Source: an uncultured bacterium (GTDB taxonomy: Bacteria; Bacillota; Clostridia; Oscillospirales; Ruminococcaceae). From it: 5,540 nucleotides of DNA. The notes beneath the pieces are model-generated. The model did not search any database, was not told the origin of the DNA, and was given only the letters and a program-made list of their open reading frames with translations. This document shows, piece by piece, positions 1-4,271 of the stretch (positions are counted from its first letter, which is position 1; each line of letters starts with the position of its first letter). The DNA lies in NCBI GenBank assembly GCA_934845495.1, contig CAKWRB010000079.1, positions 587 through 6,126 of the forward strand, given 5' to 3'. A program made the translations under genes and the position numbers.

Positions 1-349
1 GGGTGATGGAACCCTGCATATAGCTCAGTGCGCCGTCCTCCGCATCCGAGACAGTCAGGTTTGCTGTGGGATCAAAATCGGCACCTGCCTTCACCCAGAC
101 GGTCTCTGCCTCCAGCCGGATCGTCGGGAGATGGTTTTTCGGGGTCTCCTCCCCAGCCGGTGCCGGCGAACCCTCCCCGGAAGGCGATTCGGAAGAACTC
201 TCCTCTCCCATCGGCTGGAACACTTCCAGCAGGCCCGGTTCCAGTTTACAGGCCACCAGCAGACCCGTGCCGCTCACCAGCAGTACCAGCGCCAGCACCG
301 CCGGCCAGTTCAGTCGTTTTTTCTTTTTCCGGCGTCGTTCAGTCCCCAT
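1..349 (-). CDS. Probable lipoprotein with DUF5011-like Ig-type domain, N-terminal 116 residues only
   Basis: The gene reads leftward and runs off the left edge. Seen: a basic n-region (residues 5-12, RRRKKKKR), a hydrophobic stretch at about 16-33, and Cys34 in the context LLVAC, which fits a lipobox and suggests a lipid-anchored surface protein; a plain N-terminal membrane anchor is the alternative. Residues 48-72 form a Ser/Glu/Pro/Gly-rich linker. From about residue 74 the pattern PTIRL...VKAGADFDP...VSDAEDG resembles the start of a DUF5011 bacterial Ig-like domain, which usually occurs in extracellular proteins. The ATG start is supported by AGGAGG 8 nt upstream (358-363) and by a matching promoter at 386-414. 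The C-terminal part, which would tell the function, is outside the window. Reading frame and export signal are firm; the domain assignment is by pattern memory. Confidence 0.8.
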   Translation of the reverse strand, partial: MGTERRRKKKKRLNWPAVLALVLLVSGTGLLVACKLEPGLLEVFQPMGEESSSESPSGEGSPAPAGEETPKNHLPTIRLEAETVWVKAGADFDPTANLTVSDAEDGALSYMQGSIT

Positions 350-385
350 CCGAGGCACCTCCTGCTACATGGATTTCTACCAGCC

Positions 386-414
386 ATTGTAGCACAGACT
401 GACCACGTTTTCCA
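386..414 (-). promoter_or_regulatory. Sigma-A promoter for the leftward lipoprotein gene
   Basis: On the minus strand, TGGAAA (409-414, 4/6 match to the -35 consensus) is followed after exactly 17 nt by TACAAT (386-391), with a TG one base before it, an extended -10. Transcription would begin about 30 nt before the start codon at 349. It diverges from the plus-strand promoter at 478-506. Confidence 0.65.
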
Positions 415-463
415 CGATTTTTTCACATCTGACCCAATTCCACCGCCGAGGAATATTGAATAT

Positions 464-477
464 TAGATTATAATCTA
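464..477. promoter_or_regulatory. 14-bp perfect palindrome abutting a -35 box, putative operator
   Basis: TAGATTATAATCTA is a perfect palindrome whose last base touches the TTGACA box starting at 478. Two direct AATATT copies lie just upstream (about 452-464). A dimeric regulator bound here would contact RNA polymerase at the -35 element, as activator or repressor. No known regulator is recognised from the motif. Confidence 0.4.
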
Positions 478-506
478 TTGACAAAATCGAAATCTCTCAG
501 TACAAT
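478..506 (+). promoter_or_regulatory. Near-consensus sigma-A promoter of the leader and sigma-like gene pair
   Basis: TTGACA (478-483), a 17-nt spacer and TACAAT (501-506) match the consensus in 11 of 12 positions, the best promoter in the window. The expected start point is about 512-514, giving a leader of about 75 nt to the terminator at 568-590 and about 125 nt to the ATG at 637. No other convincing promoter lies between here and 637. Confidence 0.8.
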
Positions 507-567
507 AGAACTTGTAGGGTATCGGCAGCACACCACTCAGGCTGGCTGGCGCCCGAAGGAAACAATC

Positions 568-590
568 AGCGGAGAATGCTCCGCTTTTTT
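568..590 (+). terminator. Intrinsic terminator inside the leader of the sigma-like pair
   Basis: AGCGGAG (568-574), loop AATG, CTCCGCT (579-585) form a perfect 7-bp stem, with a run of six T at 585-590. It lies between the promoter and the ribosome binding site at 623-630, so the genes at 637 and 838 are expressed only by readthrough or antitermination unless an unseen promoter exists. Confidence 0.75.
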
Positions 591-603
591 CAGTTCACAA
601 TAA

Positions 604-617
604 CGAACATTCGTTCT
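604..617. promoter_or_regulatory. LexA-box-like palindrome (GAAC-N4-GTTC)
   Basis: CGAACATTCGTTCT holds exact GAAC and GTTC half-sites four bases apart and agrees with the Gram-positive LexA/DinR consensus CGAACRNRYGTTYC at 12 of 14 positions. It also lies in a second symmetric register, AACGAA-CA-TTCGTT (602-615). It sits downstream of the terminator and 6 nt before the ribosome binding site, so if functional it would block elongation rather than initiation. One site in a short sequence can occur by chance. Confidence 0.35.
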
Positions 618-636
618 TTTTTGAGGAGGGACCTGT

Positions 637-825
637 ATGCACCTGCTTGCCGAAGAATACCTTCGATCGGCGGAGCTGTTGGATCAGCGCATCCGGCAGC
701 TCCGTTCCAGCCTGGACCAACTGCATGGAAAAGAATATATCCATGCGCTGCGCCGCATTGACCTGCTCCGGCAGGAATACTACGAAACCCGTGCAGTGGG
801 GATCTACCTGCTGCGCCGCTTTTAA
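637..825 (+). CDS. Small helical protein, 62 aa, partner of a sigma-like protein
   Basis: The ATG follows a strong GAGGAGGG ribosome binding site (623-630) at 6 nt. The 62-residue product is charged, Leu/Arg-rich and probably all alpha-helical; residues 6-30 (EYLRSAELLDQRIRQL...) and 36-62 look like two amphipathic helices. The first helix resembles, by memory, the N-terminal helix of DUF1492 phage-type sigma-like proteins (pattern EYL-x(4)-LDxRI), whose C-terminal half is a region 4-like helix-turn-helix. Here that second half appears as the next gene, 12 nt downstream, so the two may work as a complex. No signal peptide or cysteines. Function unknown; the gene is likely real because of ribosome binding site, spacing and codon use. 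Confidence 0.75.
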   Translation: MHLLAEEYLRSAELLDQRIRQLRSSLDQLHGKEYIHALRRIDLLRQEYYETRAVGIYLLRRF

Positions 826-837
826 GGAGGAGCTGCC

Positions 838-1194
838 TTGCATCAACCCTATCCCACCTACAACCGCCGCAGCCTGCTCTACGCGGATATGGACCGCTGC
901 CTGACCGGCCTGTATCATCTTGGGGATCCCGGCGACAACCGGGAGAGCCTCTCCTTTTACCGGCGGATCATCGAAGCCGGGATCGAGACCCAGCTCACCT
1001 CGGACGAACGGCAGATCATCGAACTGCGCTACCGCCGCGGCCTGCCGGCGGCCGAGGCCTCCCGGCTGCTGGGGATCGATCGCTCCACTGCCAACCGCCG
1101 GCTCAATCGCGCCTTGCTGCGGCTGCAGCAGTTTGCCAAGGGCTGTGTGTTGGCAGTGGAGGCATCGGAACATTTATTTACAAAATGCAGTTGA
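838..1194 (+). CDS. Sigma-70 region 4-like helix-turn-helix protein, 118 aa
   Basis: The start is TTG at 838: AAGGAGG (824-830) overlaps the stop of the previous gene and lies 7 nt ahead, so the two are translationally coupled. Residues 53-65 (LTSDERQIIELRY) and 69-98 (PAAEASRLLGIDRSTANRRL...) are a clear sigma-70 region 4 helix-turn-helix, the part that reads -35 boxes. Residues 1-50 are helical and lack a recognisable region 2, so the protein cannot melt a promoter alone. It resembles phage late-gene activators and DUF1492/ArpU-type sigma-like proteins. It may be a transcription activator, a partial sigma needing the 62-aa partner, or an anti-sigma-like competitor. The C-terminal 18 residues look unstructured. 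DNA-binding role is well supported; target unknown. Confidence 0.85.
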   Translation: MHQPYPTYNRRSLLYADMDRCLTGLYHLGDPGDNRESLSFYRRIIEAGIETQLTSDERQIIELRYRRGLPAAEASRLLGIDRSTANRRLNRALLRLQQFAKGCVLAVEASEHLFTKCS

Positions 1195-1220
1195 GTTTTT
1201 TCGCATTACTGTGCTACAAT
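1191..1220 (+). promoter_or_regulatory. Extended -10 promoter of the 44-aa membrane protein gene
   Basis: TTGAGT (1191-1196) overlaps the stop codon of the sigma-like gene; after 18 nt comes TACAAT (1215-1220) with TG one base before it. Transcription from about 1227 would give a leader of about 60 nt. Twelve bases, CTGTGCTACAAT, are identical to the -10 region of the leftward promoter at 386-414. Confidence 0.65.
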
Positions 1221-1233
1221 AGAGGTATCAAAA

Positions 1234-1253
1234 GGGCTGGCCCTGCCAGACCC
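1234..1253 (+). other. Hairpin in the 5' leader of the 44-aa gene
   Basis: GGGCTGGC (1234-1241), loop CCT, GCCAG and, after one bulged A, CCC (1251-1253) form an 8-bp GC-rich stem. There is no T-run after it, so it is not a terminator. It starts about 7 nt from the expected 5' end, where such hairpins often stabilise mRNA. Confidence 0.4.
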
Positions 1254-1285
1254 TGCTCAATTCCACAATCAAGGAGGACTCTGAC

Positions 1286-1420
1286 ATGAAAAGCTGGCTC
1301 ACTCACAATAAATCCAAGCTCCTGCTGCTCGCGGTGGTTTCGGTATCGGCGGTGGTTGTGCTCAGCACAGCTGCGGTCATGCAGGCCTGTCGACTGGTGG
1401 AGGAGCACTTCGACTACTGA
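1286..1420 (+). CDS. Single-pass small membrane protein, 44 aa
   Basis: The ATG is preceded by AAGGAGG (1271-1277) at 8 nt and by its own promoter and leader. The product has a basic N-terminus (MKSWLTHNKSK), one hydrophobic segment at about residues 12-32 (LLLLAVVSVSAVVVLSTAAV), one Cys at 35 and an acidic tail ending EEHFDY. The charge pattern favours the N-terminus in the cytoplasm and a short external tail. ACRL offers no good lipobox, since the Cys lies after the helix. A terminator 12 nt after the stop closes the unit. No family recognised; small integral membrane proteins with a dedicated promoter are often regulators or stress products, but nothing here shows that. Confidence 0.75.
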   Translation: MKSWLTHNKSKLLLLAVVSVSAVVVLSTAAVMQACRLVEEHFDY

Positions 1421-1431
1421 TCCTTGAAAAG

Positions 1432-1457
1432 GCGGGGAGCATCTTCCCCGCTTTTTT
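1432..1457 (+). terminator. Intrinsic terminator after the 44-aa gene
   Basis: GCGGGGA (1432-1438), a 6-nt loop and TCCCCGC (1445-1451) form a 7-bp GC-rich stem followed by six T (1452-1457); AAAA on the 5' side can extend the stem. The next gene starts only 24 nt later with no visible promoter between, so this terminator probably leaks or is regulated. Its T-run can also pair with A1463-1468 beside the next ribosome binding site. Confidence 0.85.
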
Positions 1458-1480
1458 CGTACAAAAAAGGAGGAATCCTC

Positions 1481-1816
1481 TTGGCCAAACTGGAAACCAC
1501 ACTGCATGGAAACTTTTCCGAAATCCTCAGAGCCATCGACTCCGCCGTACTGGACGGCAGCTTTACCGCCTCGCTGGAGGAGGAGAGCCGCTTTCAGAGC
1601 AGCATGGGCCGGTGTGTGCTGCGGGTATACGAGCGGTACAGCGCCCTGGGCGGCAACCGGGTAAGCCTTTGCGTTCTTCTGCTGGAGACTGCACAGGGCA
1701 TCCGCTTCTCTGCCATCACCTCCGGCGGCAGCCAGGCCATGTTTCTGAAGCTCAACACCGTCGGGGAGGAAGCCTTCCTGGATACCCTTTCGGCGGCGGT
1801 GGTCCGCTACCAATAA
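1481..1816 (+). CDS. DUF6054-like family protein, 111 aa
   Basis: The start is TTG at 1481, with AGGAGG (1468-1473) 7 nt ahead; an upstream in-frame TTG at 1424 would run through the terminator and has no ribosome binding site. The product opens AKLETTLHGNFSEILRAI and contains GSFTASLEEES, VRVYERYSALGGNRVS-like (residues 47-62: LRVYERYSALGGNRVS) and AITSGGSQAMFLKLNTVGEE, a pattern I associate with DUF6054, a family of about 110 residues common in Clostridia and without known function. No signal peptide, membrane helix or metal-binding cluster is visible, so it should be a small cytoplasmic alpha/beta protein. It ends at the bidirectional terminator at 1831. It may be expressed by readthrough from the 44-aa gene. 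Family name from memory; the coding call is firm. Confidence 0.85.
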   Translation: MAKLETTLHGNFSEILRAIDSAVLDGSFTASLEEESRFQSSMGRCVLRVYERYSALGGNRVSLCVLLLETAQGIRFSAITSGGSQAMFLKLNTVGEEAFLDTLSAAVVRYQ

Positions 1817-1830
1817 GCTACAAGTGATAC

Positions 1831-1865
1831 AAAAAGGAGCCTGCAGTTTATGCAGGCTCCTTTTT
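1831..1865. terminator. Bidirectional intrinsic terminator between convergent units
   Basis: AAAAAGGAGCCTGCA (1831-1845), loop GTTTA, TGCAGGCTCCTTTTT (1851-1865) make a perfect 15-bp hairpin with a T-run on either strand. It serves the DUF6054-like gene from the left and the acetyltransferase operon from the right. Confidence 0.95.
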
Positions 1866-1886
1866 GATAGATGGGTTGGGTATGGG

Positions 1887-2528
1887 TTACATGAGGTTAT
1901 ACTCAAAGTGCTTGAGGTCCTCCGGGAGGATCAGATCCTTTTTGGAGTCGGCCTCGGTGATGGGACGCACCGGCTTGCAGGGATTGCCGTAGGCCAGGTA
2001 CCCATCGGGAATATCCTTGGTGACCACGCTGCCGGCTCCGATGACCACATTGTTGCCAATGTGTACGCCGCCCAGCACCACGGCATTGCAGGCGATCCAG
2101 ACATTGTTGCCGATGTGGATCTCGTCCGCATACTCTGCCATGGTGGTCCGCCCTTCGGCATCCATGCCCATGCGCTCCTGTGCAATGAGCGGATGAGTGG
2201 TGGCCATCAGCGATACATTGGGCCCGAAGCAGACATTGTTGCCGATGTACACCCGGGCATCGTCCATGATGGTGAGCCCGAAGTTGGCGAAGAAGTTTTC
2301 GCCGATAAAGGTATGGCTGCCGTAGTTGATCTGGATCGGCCCCTGGAAGTAGAAGGTTTTTCCGATGCCGCCGATGAAGCTGCGGATCAGCTGCTGGCGT
2401 TCCGGATCATATTCGTCCAGGGTATTGTACCGGCGGCAGGCCTCGTGGGCCTTGTGCTTGATCTGGCGCAGCTCTTCGCTGCGGGGATCGAACATCTTTC
2501 CCGCAAAGATTTTCTCTTCTTCTGTCAT
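1887..2528 (-). CDS. Sugar O-acetyltransferase, hexapeptide-repeat (Maa/LacA/NodL type), 213 aa
   Basis: Cytoplasmic acetyl-CoA-dependent acetyltransferase acting on sugar hydroxyls. Residues 1-58 match the N-terminal Mac domain (MTEEEKIFAGKMFDP...). From about 60 to 186 hexapeptide repeats form a left-handed beta-helix (INYGSHTFIGENFFANFG; DDARVYIGNNVCFGPNV). His112 in ATTHPL is the expected catalytic histidine, and IGNNVWIACNAVVLGGVHIG...VIGAGSVVTKDIP (residues about 137-176) plus AYGNPCKPVRPI is the typical end of the coil. At 213 residues it is somewhat longer than usual because of a tail that ends DLKHFEYNLM. The ATG has only a modest site, GAGG (2539-2542), at 10 nt. It lies 37 nt after the transporter gene with no promoter between, so it is the last gene of the B6 operon. 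The substrate is unknown; members are often promiscuous detoxifying enzymes for non-metabolised sugars. Confidence 0.93.
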   Translation of the reverse strand: MTEEEKIFAGKMFDPRSEELRQIKHKAHEACRRYNTLDEYDPERQQLIRSFIGGIGKTFYFQGPIQINYGSHTFIGENFFANFGLTIMDDARVYIGNNVCFGPNVSLMATTHPLIAQERMGMDAEGRTTMAEYADEIHIGNNVWIACNAVVLGGVHIGNNVVIGAGSVVTKDIPDGYLAYGNPCKPVRPITEADSKKDLILPEDLKHFEYNLM

Positions 2529-2565
2529 TGTTCCAACGCCTCGGTTTCATTCACTCTGTTCGGAC

Positions 2566-3162
2566 CTATGCAGCAGAATTGCCTCCTACATGTTCGGGGA
2601 ACAGTTTTCTGTGGATTCCTGCCTTCTGGATCGCCTTGAGGAAGATGGGGGCCAAAAGCATGGTGACGATCAGGGTCAGCGGGATCTGCAGAGCCGATGT
2701 GGTCAGGCGAACCATCAGGTTGGCCATAATGGTGTTCATCTCCAGATGGAGCAGGAAGTACTCGCTGATGAAGTTCTTCAGGTAGAACAGTGCTGTGTAG
2801 GCCAGGTTACCAGCCAGCGCGCCGGCAAAGTTCAGCGAAGCCTTCTCGCCATAATGACCGCCCCGGTGGGAGATCAGGCCGGCAAGGAAACCGATGAAGA
2901 ACTTGTTGAACAGCGTGATGGGCGCCTCTGCCACATAGAGCGGGTTGGTGAAATCATAGAAGAATGCACCAAGGCCGCCGGCCAGACCGCCGTAGAATGG
3001 CCCCAGCAGGATGCCGGACAACGAGCAGAACACATTGCCCATGTGGATCCGGGTCAGGGTGCCGATGGGGATGGAGATAAAGTTGCTGATAAAGGAGACC
3101 GCTGTCATAACGCCGATGGCGGACAGGGTATAAACGCTGAACTTCGATTTCTTTGCTGCCAT
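2566..3162 (-). CDS. ECF transporter S component, probable vitamin B6 (PdxU2-type) uptake protein, 198 aa
   Basis: Membrane substrate-binding subunit of an energy-coupling factor importer. About six hydrophobic segments are visible (roughly residues 10-30, 40-60, 60-75, 85-98, 113-135, 155-175), with the S-component-like region IHMGNVFCSLSGILLGPFYG (40-59) followed by AGGLGAFFYDFTNPLYVAEAP. The ATG at 3162 is chosen because GAAGGTG lies 7-10 nt ahead (3171-3177); a TTG seven codons upstream has no ribosome binding site. It begins 27 nt after the pyridoxamine kinase stop. Position next to that kinase supports a B6 vitamer as substrate; predicted ECF B6 transporters PdxU and PdxU2 are known from comparative genomics. 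The ATPase and T subunits are absent here, so it would share a module encoded elsewhere. Fold and family are well supported; substrate is inferred from context only. Confidence 0.87.
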   Translation of the reverse strand: MAAKKSKFSVYTLSAIGVMTAVSFISNFISIPIGTLTRIHMGNVFCSLSGILLGPFYGGLAGGLGAFFYDFTNPLYVAEAPITLFNKFFIGFLAGLISHRGGHYGEKASLNFAGALAGNLAYTALFYLKNFISEYFLLHLEMNTIMANLMVRLTTSALQIPLTLIVTMLLAPIFLKAIQKAGIHRKLFPEHVGGNSAA

Positions 3163-3189
3163 AATTACCACACCTTCAAACAATTATTT

Positions 3190-4050
3190 TCAGAGGATCT
3201 GATATCCTTTGAGTACAGTCTGCTGTGTGAGCCAGCCCAGCACACGCTCCAGCTGAACGCCGCACCGGGTCTCGGTGCCGTAGCTGAAAGTGGTCTGGAT
3301 CGCAAGCTCGGTAAACCGGGTTGCACGGTCCATGGCAATGGGAAGGCTATCCCCCGAAAGGAATCCACCAATGAGTACGCTGGCGTAGATATCCCCGGTT
3401 CCAGGGTAGCTCACCGGCACATACTCACAGGGGACCATCCAGAAGGCATTGCGCTCCCGGTCATACCCCACATTGGTCATGGTGCCGGAAGCAAGCTGCA
3501 TTCCGGTGATCACCACATACCGCGGTCCCATCTCGGACAGCCGCACCAGCATGCTTTTGGCCTGCTGCCGGGTGATGGGGTTGTGATTGTACTCCTCCCC
3601 GAGCAGGATGCACGCTTCGGTGACATTGGGCGTGATCAGATCCGCCACACGCACCAGCTCTGCCATCCGCTTCTGCATGGCCCGGGTGTAGGTTTTGTAG
3701 GGCTTGCCATGGTCGCCCATGACAGGATCGACTACTTTGAATGCATCGGGATAGCTGTGGAAAAATTCCAGGCAGTGATCCACCTGATTTTCCGAGGCAA
3801 GGAACCCGCTGTACACACACTCATACTCAATCCCCTGGCTCTTGTAATGCTCCAGGCAGGGGGCAAGGTAATCGGTGAGATCCCGCATTACCACCTCTCC
3901 AAATCCGCCTGTGTGAGTGGACAAAATTGCCGTTGGGATCGGGCTGACCTGTACTCCCATCACCGAAAGCACCGGCAAAATCACGGTCAGAGAACAGCGG
4001 CCAAACCCGGACATATCCTGAATGGCTGCAACGCGCAAGGGTCTGTTCAT
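3190..4050 (-). CDS. pdxK: Pyridoxamine/pyridoxal kinase, 286 aa
   Basis: Ribokinase-fold enzyme that phosphorylates pyridoxal, pyridoxamine or pyridoxine with ATP in the vitamin B6 salvage pathway. Visible motifs: QDMSGFGRCSL (11-21), substrate-side STHTGG (44-49), VVDPVMGD (106-113), LITPNVTEA (138-146) and the anion-hole motif GTGD (217-220), whose Asp220 is the expected catalytic base. Length is normal for the family. The ATG at 4050 is preceded by GGAGGA (4057-4062) at 6 nt; a GTG six codons upstream has no site. First gene of a three-gene operon with its own promoter and a candidate operator. HMP-P kinase ThiD shares the fold, but SGFGRCS and the C-terminal pattern fit the pyridoxamine kinase branch. 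Kinase assignment is firm, vitamer preference is not. Confidence 0.93.
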   Translation of the reverse strand: MNRPLRVAAIQDMSGFGRCSLTVILPVLSVMGVQVSPIPTAILSTHTGGFGEVVMRDLTDYLAPCLEHYKSQGIEYECVYSGFLASENQVDHCLEFFHSYPDAFKVVDPVMGDHGKPYKTYTRAMQKRMAELVRVADLITPNVTEACILLGEEYNHNPITRQQAKSMLVRLSEMGPRYVVITGMQLASGTMTNVGYDRERNAFWMVPCEYVPVSYPGTGDIYASVLIGGFLSGDSLPIAMDRATRFTELAIQTTFSYGTETRCGVQLERVLGWLTQQTVLKGYQIL

Positions 4051-4079
4051 ACTTTTTCCTCCGTTCACTCTGTACTCCC

Positions 4080-4108
4080 ATTATAGGCGGATTTTTTCCC
4101 TGTGACAA
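4080..4108 (-). promoter_or_regulatory. Sigma-A promoter of the pdxK operon
   Basis: On the minus strand TTGTCA (4103-4108), a 17-nt spacer and TATAAT (4080-4085) match consensus at 11 of 12 positions. The start point is expected near 4072-4074, giving a leader of only about 23 nt, too short for a riboswitch, so control must act at the DNA level. Confidence 0.85.
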
Positions 4109-4134
4109 AGTTTCTTGTATCAAGTAACTCGTCA
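4103..4134. promoter_or_regulatory. Interrupted inverted repeat over the pdxK -35 box, putative operator
   Basis: Reading the plus strand, TGAC-aa-AGTT-t-CTTG-tat-CAAG-t-AACT-c-GTCA is a dyad centred on 4119. The inner 21 bp (4109-4129) are symmetric except for one mismatched pair; the outer TGAC/GTCA arms differ by one base in spacing. The outer left arm lies within the -35 box, so a bound protein would probably hinder RNA polymerase. No regulator gene is present in the window. Confidence 0.5.
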
Positions 4135-4148
4135 AACAATTTTATGCT

Positions 4149-4195
4149 TTATTCATAAAATAATAAAATAAAAAACGCTTATAATTTATGAATAA
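4149..4195. repeat. 11-bp inverted repeat with 25-bp spacer
   Basis: TTATTCATAAA (4149-4159) recurs as its exact reverse complement TTTATGAATAA (4185-4195). Each arm is itself nearly symmetric (TTAT-N2-ATAA), so the pair could be two sites for one dimeric regulator about 37 bp apart. AT-rich DNA raises the chance of coincidence. Confidence 0.4.
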
Positions 4196-4245
4196 TTACA
4201 TATATAAAACCGCTTTTATTGAGATGCAGGAATTTCAAGGTAATA

Positions 4246-4271
4246 TTGACTAAATGCAAGTATACTATAAT
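4246..4271 (+). promoter_or_regulatory. Possible promoter for the 61-aa gene
   Basis: TTGACT (4246-4251) and a perfect TATAAT (4266-4271) are present, but the spacer is only 14 nt, shorter than the usual 16-18. Either an activator compensates or the -10 works with a poorer -35. The predicted leader would be about 150 nt. Confidence 0.35.

Larger units (their letters stand above)
513..636 (+). promoter_or_regulatory. Structured leader with intrinsic terminator: attenuator or small RNA
   Basis: The transcript from the 478-506 promoter would carry a hairpin pairing 522-529 with 541-549 (GCAGC with GCUG, one bulged G), then the terminator at 568-590. The GCUG at 541-544 can instead pair with CAGC at 567-570, the foot of the terminator stem, so two exclusive folds are possible, as in attenuators. 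The first product may be a stand-alone RNA of about 78 nt. I do not recognise a known riboswitch consensus. The fold was judged by eye. Confidence 0.35.

Noticed and set aside
541..575. Resemblance of the leader (GCCCGAAGGAAAC) to the tip of SRP RNA
   Set aside because: The conserved GGAAGG/AGCAG asymmetric core is not complete, and the flanks do not pair into a domain IV helix.
513..636. Known riboswitch in the leader
   Set aside because: No consensus of the THF, ZTP, fluoride, guanidine, FMN or M-box classes could be matched by eye.
595..1173. 192-codon minus-strand frame over the sigma-like pair
   Set aside because: The plus-strand genes have strong ribosome binding sites, coupling and a helix-turn-helix; the antisense frame has neither a site nor a motif.
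1214..1906. 230-codon minus-strand frame over the 44-aa and DUF6054-like genes
   Set aside because: It crosses two terminators and is antisense to better supported genes.
1824..2639. 271-codon plus-strand frame over the acetyltransferase
   Set aside because: It starts before the bidirectional terminator and runs antisense to the hexapeptide-repeat gene; the repeats explain the regular antisense pattern.
2365..4086. 573-codon open frame on the plus strand
   Set aside because: It is antisense to pdxK, the ECF S component and part of the acetyltransferase, all with clear motifs and ribosome binding sites. Its translation is low-complexity, rich in Gln, His and Gly, with no recognisable domain.
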